DNA of 64,000 nucleotides from Marinibacterium sp050389775 (GTDB taxonomy: Bacteria > Pseudomonadota > Alphaproteobacteria > Rhodobacterales > Rhodobacteraceae): the NCBI RefSeq assembly GCF_050389775.1, contig NZ_CP177148.1:62001-126000 (forward strand), read 5' to 3'. The notes beneath the pieces were generated by a model. That model was not told the origin of the DNA and did no database searches. It was given only the letters and a program-made list of their open reading frames with translations. This document shows positions 17,134 through 25,305 of this stretch, piece after piece. A program made the position numbers and the translations under genes. Numbering within the stretch: the stretch's first letter is position 1; each line of letters starts with the position of its first letter.

Positions 17134-17682
17134 TCAATGCCCGGCGGGCACGTAAGGCGTGAAACTGTCGCGTTGTTCGGGGGTCAGCCAATAGGCCGTG
17201 TCGGCCGGGCCGGTGTAGAGGTGCCGGACCCAGGCCATGGTCAGCAGCATTTCGTCCAGGGTCAGCGCGGCATATTGCGGCCCCATCATGCCCGATGCCC
17301 CGCCATAGATCGTGCGGAACAGGCCCTCGTCGGTGTCGTTCTCGGGATAGGTCCAGTAATCATCGTTCAGCCCCGGGCCCAGCTTGCCTTCGGCATAATG
17401 TCCGTGACAGCCGGAACAGGCCGTGGCGAAGGCCTCTTCGCCCTTGGGCAGGGCTTCGGCATCCTCGTTGTAGATGTTCAGGCCCGTGGCCAGGAATTCC
17501 TGCACCGCCGGGGTGTCGCGCCCGTCCTCGTAGGCTTCGCCCAGATCCAGCGGATCACCGGTGACGATGTTGTAGAGCGGGATCTGGGCGGTCAGGGCAA
17601 AGCCCATGCCGGCGATCCCGATGATACAGGCGCCAATGCAGGCAGAGGCCAGGTTTCGGTGTCTCACGGTGTGGTCGCTCAT
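17134..17682 (-). CDS. mxaG: MxaG, cytochrome cL (electron acceptor of methanol dehydrogenase)
   Basis: The 182-residue precursor has a signal anchor (LASACIGACIIGIAGMGFALTAQ) and a single haem site CSGCH at residues 89-93 in a class I cytochrome c fold. The acidic surface and the downstream GLNDDYWTYPENDTDEGLFRTIYGG region are characteristic of cytochrome cL, which takes electrons from PQQ in MxaF. A probable Met ligand lies in GGASGMMGPQ. It sits in the canonical position between mxaJ and mxaI. Confidence 0.93.
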   Translation of the reverse strand: MSDHTVRHRNLASACIGACIIGIAGMGFALTAQIPLYNIVTGDPLDLGEAYEDGRDTPAVQEFLATGLNIYNEDAEALPKGEEAFATACSGCHGHYAEGKLGPGLNDDYWTYPENDTDEGLFRTIYGGASGMMGPQYAALTLDEMLLTMAWVRHLYTGPADTAYWLTPEQRDSFTPYVPAGH

Positions 17683-17717
17683 GGTGGTCGGGGTCTCCTG
17701 GATGGGTCGGGCAGGGC

Positions 17718-17743
17718 CGGGCCGGCCGGGAAGGACCGGCCCG
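17718..17743 (-). other. Short hairpin between mxaJ and mxaG
   Basis: CGGGCCGG at 17718-17725 pairs with CCGGCCCG at 17736-17743 with a ten-base loop, within the 73-base mxaJ-mxaG gap. No T-tract is present. It is probably an mRNA processing or stabilising element like those in the neighbouring gaps. Confidence 0.4.
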
Positions 17744-17755
17744 TGTGACAGGCGA

Positions 17756-18598
17756 TCAGCTGCCGGGCGGCAGCAGGGGGATGCCTTCGTCTGTCAGGAT
17801 GGCGTCGATCTCGCCCCGGATCCCGGGCAGGGCCTGGCTGATCTCGGCCAGGAGGGCGGTGTCGTCCTTGCGCACGCCGATCGCCTGGTCGTATTGCAGC
17901 GGGATCTCCAGCCCGTCGACCCGGGTGATGGCGTCGGTGATCATCGTCATGCGCAGCGGGGTGCCCGACGCCTTGACATAGCGGGCCACGTCCGGGGCAA
18001 AGGCGATGGCCATGTCGGCATGGCCGGCCGTGACCTCGGACACCAGCTTGGCCGCATCGACCTGGTTGTACTGGTTGCGCCGCGACTTGAACTTGATCAG
18101 CCCATAGAGATAGGCCGCGTTGTCTTCCCATTTGCCGTTGTATTTCAGGATGGTCTCGGCCGGCGAATAGAACCGGATGGCAAAGCGGCCGTAGGGCGTG
18201 CCGGCAATGTCCTGCCAGCCGTCGCCGTCAAAGCCGGTGTCCTCGCGGCTGACATAGACATAGCCGGTGCGATAGACCGCCCCGGTGGTCAGCACGCGCG
18301 GGTCGTCGACATCGACGCCCATCACCACGTCGCACAGCCCGGCATCGAGGAAATCGCGCACCAGGTAGATGCCGAACTTGTCGGTAAAGACGAATTCCGG
18401 CGTCCGTCCCATCGCCTTGGCCAGCGCGATGGCGATCTTGTTCTCGAACCCGGTCTGGCCCTCTTCGGAATAGGGCGCTTCCCTGGTCGAGGCGCAGATC
18501 CGCAGGGCGTCGTCGGTCTGAGCGTGGGCGGCGCCGATCGTGCAGGCGGCGGCCAGGGCCGCTCCGGCCAGCAGTGATGTCGTGAATCTCGCGGTCAT
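17756..18598 (-). CDS. mxaJ: MxaJ, periplasmic solute-binding-like protein of methanol oxidation
   Basis: The 280-residue precursor has a signal peptide (SLLAGAALAAACTIGAAHAQ) and a periplasmic binding-protein type II fold opening with LRICASTREAPYSEEGQTGFENKIAIALAKAMG. MxaJ is conserved between mxaF and mxaG and is thought to assist methanol dehydrogenase assembly (family knowledge). The start at 18598 was chosen because the long upstream extension of the open frame is Arg/Pro-rich and would place the signal peptide in mid-protein. Confidence 0.92.
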   Translation of the reverse strand: MTARFTTSLLAGAALAAACTIGAAHAQTDDALRICASTREAPYSEEGQTGFENKIAIALAKAMGRTPEFVFTDKFGIYLVRDFLDAGLCDVVMGVDVDDPRVLTTGAVYRTGYVYVSREDTGFDGDGWQDIAGTPYGRFAIRFYSPAETILKYNGKWEDNAAYLYGLIKFKSRRNQYNQVDAAKLVSEVTAGHADMAIAFAPDVARYVKASGTPLRMTMITDAITRVDGLEIPLQYDQAIGVRKDDTALLAEISQALPGIRGEIDAILTDEGIPLLPPGS

Positions 18599-18710
18599 GT
18601 CTTTTCTCCCATGTCTGCCGGTCGTGCCCGGCGTCTCCGTCCTTTGCGCGGATTGATCCGTGGCGGGTGCCGCCGCACGGCGCGACATGCGCGGGCCGGC
18701 GACACCCCCG

Positions 18711-18747
18711 GTCCGGCAGGGCGGGATCCTCCTCCGCCTGCCGGGCC
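18711..18747 (-). other. Strong hairpin in the mxaF-mxaJ gap
   Basis: GTCCGGCAGGGCGG (18711-18724) pairs with CCGCCTGCCGGGCC (18734-18747) with only minor mismatches around a nine-base loop, immediately after the mxaF stop. No T-run follows on the minus strand. Such a 3' stem may protect the mxaF message and partly uncouple its level from mxaJ; this is inference. Confidence 0.5.
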
Positions 18748-18756
18748 GTTTCGGTG

Positions 18757-20649
18757 TCACAGGGCGTTGGGTTCCCATTCCCCGATCGAGAGGTCCTCGG
18801 TGTAGGGGCTCTTGCCGTCGAGCGAGAAGACCATGATGCCCCCGCCCATCTGGGTGTAATTGGCCAGTTCCTTGAACGCGCCCACGGCGCCAAGACCCGC
18901 GGTCGGGTCGGTCAGGTCAAAGACCAGGCCGACACCGGGCCAGCCTCCGACACCGTAATAGATGGCGACATACTGGGTGCCGTTGTGTTCATAGGTCATC
19001 GGGTGGCCGATCGCGCCGGAGGGCATCTTGTACTTCCACAAAAGCGCGCCGGTGTCGGAATCGCGGGCCTTGATGAACCCGTCCAGCGTGCCGTAGAAGG
19101 TCAGCCCGCCGGCCGTGGCCATGGTGCCGCCCCAGACGGCGAACCGCTCGGGCACTTCCCATTTGTACTCGCCGGTGATGGCGTTGTAGGCCTTGACCTG
19201 GCCCGATCCCAGGTAGTTCTGACGATCGCCCTTGGGCCCGGGATACATCCACAGCGTTGCACCCACGAAGAACTGGCCGGCGCGATACGGCAGCATGAAC
19301 GGCTCCCAATCCATGCAGATGTGGTTGATGCCCATCATGAACAGCTCGCGGTCCGGGTCATAGCTGTCGTGGCCCTGGTTGTGGTAGCCCATGGCCGACG
19401 GGCAGATGTCGCGGGCCTTGTGGTCCATCCGCGTGGCGAATTCCGGGTCGCGCACCGGCAGGCCGGTGTCCAGCTGGACGGTCTTCACCCAGTTGACCGT
19501 GTCGTCGAGCTTGTTGGCCGAGATCAGGTCGCCCGTCTCGCGGTCCAGGGTATAGACGATGCCGTTGCGGTCGGGATGGGTCAGCAGCTTGCGCGTCTGA
19601 CCGTCCTTGTCTTCCTGTTCGGACAGCATCATCACGTTGACGCCGGCATAGTCCCATTCGTCATGCGGGGTCTTCTGGTAGCCGAAATGCGCCTCGCCGG
19701 TATCAACGTCGCGGCCCCAGATGGTCATCGTCCACTTGTTGTCGCCCGGGCGCATCGTTTCGTTCCAGGGCGCCGGGTTGCCCGAGCCGTAGTAGAACAT
19801 GTTGGTGCCCGGATCGAAGGCGTACCAGCCCCAGTTGGTGCCGCCGCCGATCTTCCAGGCGTCACCCTCCCAGGTCTCCAGGCCCAGTCCGGTCTGGCCG
19901 TAATGCGGGTTGTTGATGTTGAAATCGCCGGCCAGCAGGATGTCTTCGTCCGGCCCGGTGGCATAGGCGCGCCAGCGCTGTTCGCCGGTGTGCACGTCAT
20001 AGGCCGTCACGTAGCCGCGCACGCCCAGTTCGGCCCCCGACGACCCCACCAGCACCATGTCCTTGACCACATAGGGCGCGATGGTCAGGGTCGATCCGAC
20101 CTTGATGTCCGAGTTTTCCATCATCCAGCGCAGCGCGCCGGTCTTGGCGTCCAGCGCCACGATATGGCCGTCCAGCTGGGTCTTCATGATCAGCGGGCCG
20201 GTCTCGTCGTCGCCGGGCCAATAGGCCAGGCCCCGGTTGACCACGTCACAGCAGGCCACGGCGCGGGCGGTCGGGCTTTGCTTGGGCTTGTGCTGCCAGA
20301 CGATCTTGCCGGGGTCGTCGAGGTCGATCGCGAAGGTCGTGTTGGGGAAGGGCGAATGGATGTACATCATGCCATCGACGACCAGGGGCGTGCCTTCATG
20401 GCCGTGCAGCACACCTGTCGAAAATGACCAGGCCGAGCGCAGATCGGACACGGTGTCCTTGTTGATCTGCTCCAGCGCGCTGTAATTGTTCGCGTTGTAG
20501 TCGCGGCCGGTCATCACCCAGTTTGCCGGGTCGTTGGCCAGCTCGACCAGTTTGTCATTGGCCTTGGCCGGGGTTGCTGACAGTACCAGGCCACCCGTGA
20601 CCACGGCCGCCAGCGCAAGCGCCGATGCCGTCGAGGTCCGAAGTTTCAT
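18757..20649 (-). CDS. mxaF: MxaF, calcium/PQQ methanol dehydrogenase large subunit
   Basis: The 630-residue precursor has a 30-residue signal peptide ending PAKA and then an eight-bladed PQQ propeller. The vicinal disulphide cysteines are at 133-134 (mature 103-104). Ca2+ and catalytic residues are visible as Glu207 (GSSGAELG), Asn291 and Asp333 in DEWDYAG. The residue two after that Asp is Ala335, not the extra Asp that marks lanthanide XoxF enzymes. This and the presence of mxaI identify the calcium-type enzyme that oxidises methanol to formaldehyde in the periplasm. The ATG at 20649 has a GGGAGGAGAA site; the long upstream extension is spurious. Confidence 0.97.
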   Translation of the reverse strand: MKLRTSTASALALAAVVTGGLVLSATPAKANDKLVELANDPANWVMTGRDYNANNYSALEQINKDTVSDLRSAWSFSTGVLHGHEGTPLVVDGMMYIHSPFPNTTFAIDLDDPGKIVWQHKPKQSPTARAVACCDVVNRGLAYWPGDDETGPLIMKTQLDGHIVALDAKTGALRWMMENSDIKVGSTLTIAPYVVKDMVLVGSSGAELGVRGYVTAYDVHTGEQRWRAYATGPDEDILLAGDFNINNPHYGQTGLGLETWEGDAWKIGGGTNWGWYAFDPGTNMFYYGSGNPAPWNETMRPGDNKWTMTIWGRDVDTGEAHFGYQKTPHDEWDYAGVNVMMLSEQEDKDGQTRKLLTHPDRNGIVYTLDRETGDLISANKLDDTVNWVKTVQLDTGLPVRDPEFATRMDHKARDICPSAMGYHNQGHDSYDPDRELFMMGINHICMDWEPFMLPYRAGQFFVGATLWMYPGPKGDRQNYLGSGQVKAYNAITGEYKWEVPERFAVWGGTMATAGGLTFYGTLDGFIKARDSDTGALLWKYKMPSGAIGHPMTYEHNGTQYVAIYYGVGGWPGVGLVFDLTDPTAGLGAVGAFKELANYTQMGGGIMVFSLDGKSPYTEDLSIGEWEPNAL

Positions 20650-21063
20650 ACCAGGTTCTCCTCCCTTGGTGTGTTGCGAATTCGTCCAGAACGGTTCGGC
20701 CGGATGATCCGCGGCACCGCCTCCTCCTCCGGGGCGGGTGCGGTCGGCGCCCTGTCGGGGCCGGGTCGACCGTTCTTGCCGATCTTGCTGCCACGACGCC
20801 GGAATCCTGTCTTGAGCACTTTTCACCCGGCCCCCGGGCAAGACTTCCCAACGACCCGGGAAGAAGTTCCCAAACTGCTGATTCGATTGGGCTTTGAGCC
20901 GGTAAGTAAGACCAAAGTTGGGGCATCGACGGGCCGATCCGGCTGGTCGGCAGGGAAAGATCCGATGCAGGCTGGCGCCGGGACGGCCGGGTGTGATGGC
21001 CCGCGTCCCGGCGCCCGGAGCGCGCGGTAAAGACCGGCGCGGCCCTCGGCGAAGGAGGACCAT
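20650..21063 (-). promoter_or_regulatory. Divergent mxaF / mxaZYX promoter region with two tandem dyads
   Basis: This 414-base gene-free stretch separates mxaF from the divergent regulatory genes. In its middle are two related 19-base sites on the minus strand: TTGGGAACTTCTTCCCGGG (20855-20873) and TTGGGAAGTCTTGCCCGGG (20833-20851). Each is a GGGAA-N4-T(T/G)CCC dyad, and they lie 22 bases apart, two helical turns. This is what would be expected for a dimeric response regulator such as the MxaX encoded nearby. An AAGACA motif downstream of the pair could be part of a promoter. The assignment is inference. Confidence 0.55.
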
Positions 21064-21147
21064 ATGACGACATGCCCGCCCGCGATATCCCCGGCCGGCC
21101 CGCAGGATCGGCCAGCGCCTTGCGGCGGCCGGACGCCCGGCCCATGA
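21064..21147 (+). CDS. Possible 27-residue leader ORF coupled to the mxaZ-like gene
   Basis: An ATG at 21064 follows an excellent AGGAGG site (21053-21058) with five-base spacing. It opens a 27-codon frame whose TGA (21145-21147) overlaps the ATG at 21144 that starts the signal-anchor protein. The peptide begins MTTCPPAISPAG and is rich in Pro, Gly and Ala with two Cys. It may be a translated leader that couples translation to the next gene. Alternatively the ribosome site serves an ATG at 21072, 13 bases away, which would give the next protein 24 more residues. No homology is recognised. Confidence 0.35.
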   Translation: MTTCPPAISPAGPQDRPAPCGGRTPGP

Positions 21148-21674
21148 GGACGCGGCTGATCCTGGCCGGTCTGGCCGTTTCGGCCCTGGGCCTGGCCGGA
21201 ACGCTGCTGTTGAACGCGCGCGATCCGGACGGCGGAGGGATGGCGCCGCGGGCGCCCGTGGCAGGGCCGGATGTCACCCCGGCGCAGGGTGCCGATGCCT
21301 GGCTCGACGTCAACGACCCGCGCCCGCCCGCGCTCTGGCTGGTTCGGAGAACTCACAGATTCTCAGAGTCTTCCGAGGATATGCGGGTCGAACAGGTCTC
21401 GGCGTTGCTAACCGGCGCCGAGCGGGCCTACCATGAAAACCGCCGGATGATTGCGAACCGGGTCGCCCAGATCGTGGATGTCACCGGCGAGCATGGTACG
21501 CCGCTGCTGCCCGAAAAGATCCTGGCGGATCTGGCTTTGCCCGAAGAGGTGGGACGGCAATGGCTTGGCATCGTCGCCCAGGCCTATATCGAGCTGCGCC
21601 GCAGTGGCCGGGCGCATGACGAAGCGGTGCAGATGGTGCGGCAGCGTGTTGGTGAAGGGGTAACGAGGAAATGA
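21144..21674 (+). CDS. Membrane-anchored protein upstream of the MxaYX two-component system (mxaZ-like)
   Basis: The 176-residue protein has one N-terminal membrane helix (LILAGLAVSALGLAGTLLL) and an extracytoplasmic, mostly helical body (VEQVSALLTGAERAYHENRRMIANRVAQIVDVTG, ILADLALPEEVGRQWLGIVAQAYIELRRSG). It has no recognised domain. Its place before the kinase and regulator, divergent from mxaF, matches the third gene (called mxaZ/moxZ) described with the methanol two-component genes of Paracoccus. The start could also be 21072, giving 200 residues. The stop overlaps the kinase start (ATGA, 21671-21674). Confidence 0.6.
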   Translation: MRTRLILAGLAVSALGLAGTLLLNARDPDGGGMAPRAPVAGPDVTPAQGADAWLDVNDPRPPALWLVRRTHRFSESSEDMRVEQVSALLTGAERAYHENRRMIANRVAQIVDVTGEHGTPLLPEKILADLALPEEVGRQWLGIVAQAYIELRRSGRAHDEAVQMVRQRVGEGVTRK

Positions 21675-23110
21675 CCGTTGCAGGGGTGACGACCGACCGG
21701 GGCGCGGACCGGGCGTCGGGCACGGCGCTGTCGCGCCTGTCCTTCCGGTTCAGGGTGATCGCGGGCCTGTCGCTTCTTGGAGGGCTGGTCTGGCTGCTGC
21801 TGGCCAGCGTGCTGGTCCTGAATGCGCGCATCGCCGTCGAACGCGAGATCCGCCATTCCTTCGACATGGCCGGCCAGACCATCGAGGCCAGCCTGCGGGA
21901 GGCCGGCCCCACGGTGGCCGATGGTGACAGCGTGATGCGCATGGCCGCCGGGCCGGACGGCCTGCGCCATGTGCAGGTGACCGCGCGGGGGCCCGAAGGC
22001 GGGATGTTGCAGGCCCGCGACGCCGACACGGCGGGTGACGGGGATGACGACGATGCCGAAGCACCGGACTGGTTCGTCGCCCTCACGGATGTGGCGCCGC
22101 TTCGCCGTGGTTTTTCCGTGGCGGTGGCCGACGGCGGGGTCTACGACCTGGTACTGGAAAGCCATTCCAGGGATGAAATCAACGAGGTCTGGGAAGACTT
22201 CCGGCTGATCGTGCCGATCACGATGGGCTACACGGTTGTCCTGGTGGCCGCCGCGGTGTTCTTTCTGAACGGGTTGTTCAACAGGCTGAAGACCATGTCC
22301 CGGGCGCTGCTGCGCCTGCGCGACGGCCCCACGGGCGAACAGCTGGCACGCCCCGACATCCCCGAGCTGGCGCCGATCGTGAGCTGTTTCAACCATGTGT
22401 CGGAAGCGCTTTGTGCCCGCGAGCGGGAAAACCGCGACCTGGCGCGCCGGCTCTTGTGGGCGCAGGACACCGAACGCCGGGGCGTGGCCCGTGAGCTGCA
22501 TGACGAACTTGGACCCTATCTGTTCGGGCTGCGCGCGTCGCTGGACAGCCTGGAGCGCCAGATCGATGCCGGGGCTGGTGCGGACGAGACCCGGGCGACA
22601 ATTGCCAGGCTGACCGACACGGCCCAGGCGATCCAGACCAGAAGCCGGCGCATCATTTCCGATTTGCGCCCGATGGCGCTTGGCGAATTGTCGGTCGGTG
22701 ACCTGGTGCGCAACGGCATAGCGGCGATCCGGCGGATGGCGCCCGACACCCGCATCGACCTGATGGCGGGGCAATGCAACCGCACCTTCGGCGAGGCCGT
22801 CGACCTGACCGTCTATCGGTTTGTTCAGGAAAGCACGCTGAACGCCATCCGCCATGGCAAGGCCGGGCTGGTGACCGTCGAGATCCGCGAAGACGCGCAA
22901 GACGGCCTCTTGTCGGTTGTCGTCACCGACGATGGCGCGGGGCCGAACCCCAATGACACCCGGCCGGGCTATGGCCTGCTGGGCCTGGCCGAACGCGTTG
23001 GCGTGCTTGATGGCCAGCTGCGGGCCCCCTGGCGCCAGGACGGGCACACCCGGACCGAGATGCATCTGTCCGTTGTCACCGCGCGGGCTATTGGCCGGGG
23101 GCCGCAATGA
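21671..23110 (+). CDS. mxaY: Sensor histidine kinase of the NarX/DegS type (MxaY-like)
   Basis: The 479-residue kinase has two membrane helices (about residues 30-50 and 183-200) bracketing a periplasmic sensor of about 130 residues, then a HAMP-like linker. The HisKA_3 phospho-acceptor is His277 in ERRGVARELHDELG. The HATPase domain shows DDGAGPNPNDTRPGYGLLGL. It should sense a methanol- or C1-related signal and phosphorylate the regulator encoded next. Identification as MxaY rests on this architecture plus position divergent from mxaF. It is coupled at both ends by ATGA overlaps. Confidence 0.85.
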   Translation: MTVAGVTTDRGADRASGTALSRLSFRFRVIAGLSLLGGLVWLLLASVLVLNARIAVEREIRHSFDMAGQTIEASLREAGPTVADGDSVMRMAAGPDGLRHVQVTARGPEGGMLQARDADTAGDGDDDDAEAPDWFVALTDVAPLRRGFSVAVADGGVYDLVLESHSRDEINEVWEDFRLIVPITMGYTVVLVAAAVFFLNGLFNRLKTMSRALLRLRDGPTGEQLARPDIPELAPIVSCFNHVSEALCARERENRDLARRLLWAQDTERRGVARELHDELGPYLFGLRASLDSLERQIDAGAGADETRATIARLTDTAQAIQTRSRRIISDLRPMALGELSVGDLVRNGIAAIRRMAPDTRIDLMAGQCNRTFGEAVDLTVYRFVQESTLNAIRHGKAGLVTVEIREDAQDGLLSVVVTDDGAGPNPNDTRPGYGLLGLAERVGVLDGQLRAPWRQDGHTRTEMHLSVVTARAIGRGPQ

Positions 23111-23745
23111 GCCGGCTCTTGATCATCGACGACCACCCCATTGTCGCCCAGGGCTGCAGCGCGCTCTTGTCCTCCGGGGCGGCCTGCGAGATCCTGGCGG
23201 CCGACAGCCTGCTTGAAGGGTTCCGCACCTGGCGGGCCACGCGGCCCGACATCGTGATCGTCGATCTGTCCTTCAACCAGAGAACGCTGGCCGGGCTGTC
23301 CTTTATCCGCCGCATTCACGCCCTGTCGCCGCGCGATCCGATCCTGGCCTTCAGTATGCATTGCGATCCGATCATCGTCCGCCGGGCCCTGTCGGCAGGG
23401 GCCACGGGCTATCTGAACAAGGACGCCCCGCCCCGGGAAATCGAACATGCGCTTGACCGTATCCGGGCCGGCCGCCGCTATGTTGCCAGCGACCTGGCGG
23501 CCGATCTGGCCTTGCTGCCCGAAACGGAAACGCGGGATATCCGGAACGATCTGACGCGCCGCGAGCGCGATGTGCTGGTGTTGCTGGCCCGGGGCAGATC
23601 CTATCGCAGCATCTCGGCCGCGCTGGGGATCAGCTACAAGACCGTGGCCAACATCTGTTCGATCCTGAAATCCAAGCTCGAGGTCGATACCCTGCCCGAG
23701 CTGGTGGTCAAGGCGATCGAGACCTGCCGTCCACAACGCCAGTAA
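23107..23745 (+). CDS. mxaX: NarL/FixJ-type response regulator (MxaX-like)
   Basis: The 212-residue protein has a receiver domain with acidic pocket IIDDH, phospho-acceptor Asp53 (VIVDLSF) and the conserved Lys in GYLNKDAPP. A LuxR-type helix-turn-helix follows (LTRRERDVLVLLARGRSYRSISAALGISYKTVANICSIL). It should bind DNA when phosphorylated by the adjacent kinase; the paired dyads in the mxaF upstream region are candidate targets. It is the last gene of the plus-strand unit and is followed by a hairpin terminator shared with nrdF. Confidence 0.87.
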   Translation: MSRLLIIDDHPIVAQGCSALLSSGAACEILAADSLLEGFRTWRATRPDIVIVDLSFNQRTLAGLSFIRRIHALSPRDPILAFSMHCDPIIVRRALSAGATGYLNKDAPPREIEHALDRIRAGRRYVASDLAADLALLPETETRDIRNDLTRRERDVLVLLARGRSYRSISAALGISYKTVANICSILKSKLEVDTLPELVVKAIETCRPQRQ

Positions 23746-23835
23746 GTGGCGGCCCGGCGATGGCCCGGTGTGCCCCTGACATTTGGCAGCATCCGACCCG
23801 CTACCGGCCCGAACGCATTGCCCCATGAAAGGCAA

Positions 23836-23859
23836 AAGGCCCGCCAGATGGCGGGCCTT
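23836..23859 (-). terminator. Bidirectional rho-independent terminator
   Basis: AAGGCCCGCC (23836-23845) pairs perfectly with GGCGGGCCTT (23850-23859) around a four-base AGAT loop. On the minus strand it is followed by TTTTGCC, giving a good intrinsic terminator 30 bases after the nrdF stop. On the plus strand the shorter TT tail may also end the mxaZYX transcript. Confidence 0.8.
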
Positions 23860-23888
23860 ATGTCCTTGGCGAGTTGCGGGGTCGCTGC

Positions 23889-24860
23889 TCAGAAATCCCA
23901 GTCTTCGTCTTCCGTCGCGACGGCCTTGCCGATCACGTAGGACGACCCGGAGCCCGAGAAGAAATCGTGGTTCTCGCTGTCCGAGGACAGGGCGGCGAGG
24001 ATCGCGGGGTTCACCTCGCAGGCCGAGGCCGGGAAGAGCGCCTCGAACCCGAGGTTCTGCAGTGCCTTGTTGGCGTTGTAATGCAGGAAGGCCTTGACGT
24101 CCTCGGTCAGCCCGATGCCGTCGTAGAGCTCTTCGGTATAACGCGCCTCGATTTCGTAGAGGTCGAACATCAGCGCAAAGGCGAAATCCTTCAACGCAGC
24201 GCGCTCGGCCTCGGGAAGCGTTTCGCAGGCGCGCTGGAACTTGTAGCCGATGTAATAGCCGTGGATCGCCTCGTCGCGGATGATCAGGCGGATCAGGTCG
24301 GCGGTATTGGTCAGCTTGGCGCGGCTGGACCAGTACATCGGCAGGTAGAAGCCCGAGTAGAACAGGAAGCTTTCCAGGAACACGCTGGCGATCTTGCGTT
24401 TGTTCGGGTCGGCGGTGACGTCGTATTCGTCCAGCACCAGCCGGGCCTTGGCCTGCAGATGCGGGTTTTCCTCGGACCAGCGGAAGGCCTCGTCGACCTC
24501 GCGGGTGGAGCAGAGCGTCGAGAAGATCGACGAATAGCTGCGCGCGTGCACGGCCTCCATGAAGGCCACGTTGGTCAGCACGGCCTCTTCGTGCGGGGTC
24601 TGGGCGTCCGCCAGCATGGCAGGCGCGCCAACGCTGTTCTGGATCGTGTCCAGCAGGGTGAGGCCGGTGAAGACGCGGATCGTCAGTTCCTGCTCGTCCG
24701 GGCGCAGGGTGGCCCAGCTTTGCACGTCGTTGGACAGCGGCACCTTCTCGGGCAGCCAGAAATTGACGGTCAGGCGGTTCCAGACCTCGAGGTCCTTGTC
24801 GTCCTGGAGCCGGTTCCAGTTGATCGCGCGCGGAACGGCGCGGGGCGCGGTGTCTTTCAT
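23889..24860 (-). CDS. nrdF: NrdF, class Ib ribonucleotide reductase small subunit
   Basis: The 323-residue protein closely follows E. coli NrdF in length and motifs. The metal ligands and radical tyrosine fall in TPHEEAVLTNVAFMEAVHARSYSSIFSTL and LIIRDEAIHGYYIGYK, and the C-terminal peptide that docks in NrdE ends TEDEDWDF. It holds the dimetal-tyrosyl radical that drives deoxynucleotide synthesis, in an oxygen-dependent process assisted by NrdI. The start MKDTAPRA at 24860 matches the family; the 79 upstream residues of the open frame are an overlap with the VOC gene. It is the last gene of the nrd operon, 13 bases after the VOC gene. Confidence 0.95.
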   Translation of the reverse strand: MKDTAPRAVPRAINWNRLQDDKDLEVWNRLTVNFWLPEKVPLSNDVQSWATLRPDEQELTIRVFTGLTLLDTIQNSVGAPAMLADAQTPHEEAVLTNVAFMEAVHARSYSSIFSTLCSTREVDEAFRWSEENPHLQAKARLVLDEYDVTADPNKRKIASVFLESFLFYSGFYLPMYWSSRAKLTNTADLIRLIIRDEAIHGYYIGYKFQRACETLPEAERAALKDFAFALMFDLYEIEARYTEELYDGIGLTEDVKAFLHYNANKALQNLGFEALFPASACEVNPAILAALSSDSENHDFFSGSGSSYVIGKAVATEDEDWDF

Positions 24861-24873
24861 CGGTCGGGTCCTG

Positions 24874-25257
24874 TCATGCCGCGCGGTGGGCGGCTTCGAT
24901 GTTGTTGCCGTCGGGGTCGAGAACATAGGCGGCGTAATAGCCGGGATCGCGTTCTCCGGGGCGGCCGTTGTCCGTTCCGCCGGCGGTGAGGGCCGCGGCG
25001 TGGAAGGCATCGACCGCCGCCGCCGACGGGGCGGTGAAGCAAAGGTGGATCGGGCTGCGCGCCGGGGCGTGGCCGTCGCGCCAGAACTCCGGCGCATCCG
25101 GCCCGACGTAGAGGAAACGTTCGCCCTCGCCGGCCACGATGAAGGCGCCGTCGGGGTGGCGCTGGACGATGCTCAGGCCAAGCGGGGCCAGCGCGGCCTC
25201 GTAGAAGGCCAGCGCCCGCGCCGCGTCGGCGGTGATGAAGCCCAGATGGTCGAACAT
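24874..25257 (-). CDS. VOC-superfamily (glyoxalase/bleomycin-resistance-like) protein between nrdE and nrdF
   Basis: The 127-residue protein has the paired beta-alpha-beta-beta-beta modules of VOC proteins: MFDHLGFITADAARALAFYEAALAPLG at the start and YYAAYVLDPDGNNIEAAHR at the end. Candidate metal ligands are the first His, the His in IHLCF and the Glu in NNIEA. It could be a small dioxygenase- or glyoxalase-type enzyme. Its place inside the nrd operon is unusual; a 108-base gap containing a long inverted repeat precedes it, while nrdF follows closely. The function is unknown. Confidence 0.8.
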   Translation of the reverse strand: MFDHLGFITADAARALAFYEAALAPLGLSIVQRHPDGAFIVAGEGERFLYVGPDAPEFWRDGHAPARSPIHLCFTAPSAAAVDAFHAAALTAGGTDNGRPGERDPGYYAAYVLDPDGNNIEAAHRAA

Positions 25258-25305
25258 GGCCGTCTCCGGTTGAATGGGGCAATCGTCACGGTCGGTTGGA
25301 GGGGC

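Noticed and set aside
18757..20649. Possibility that the methanol dehydrogenase is a lanthanide XoxF enzyme
   Set aside because: Ala replaces the diagnostic Asp two residues after the catalytic Asp, and mxaI is present.
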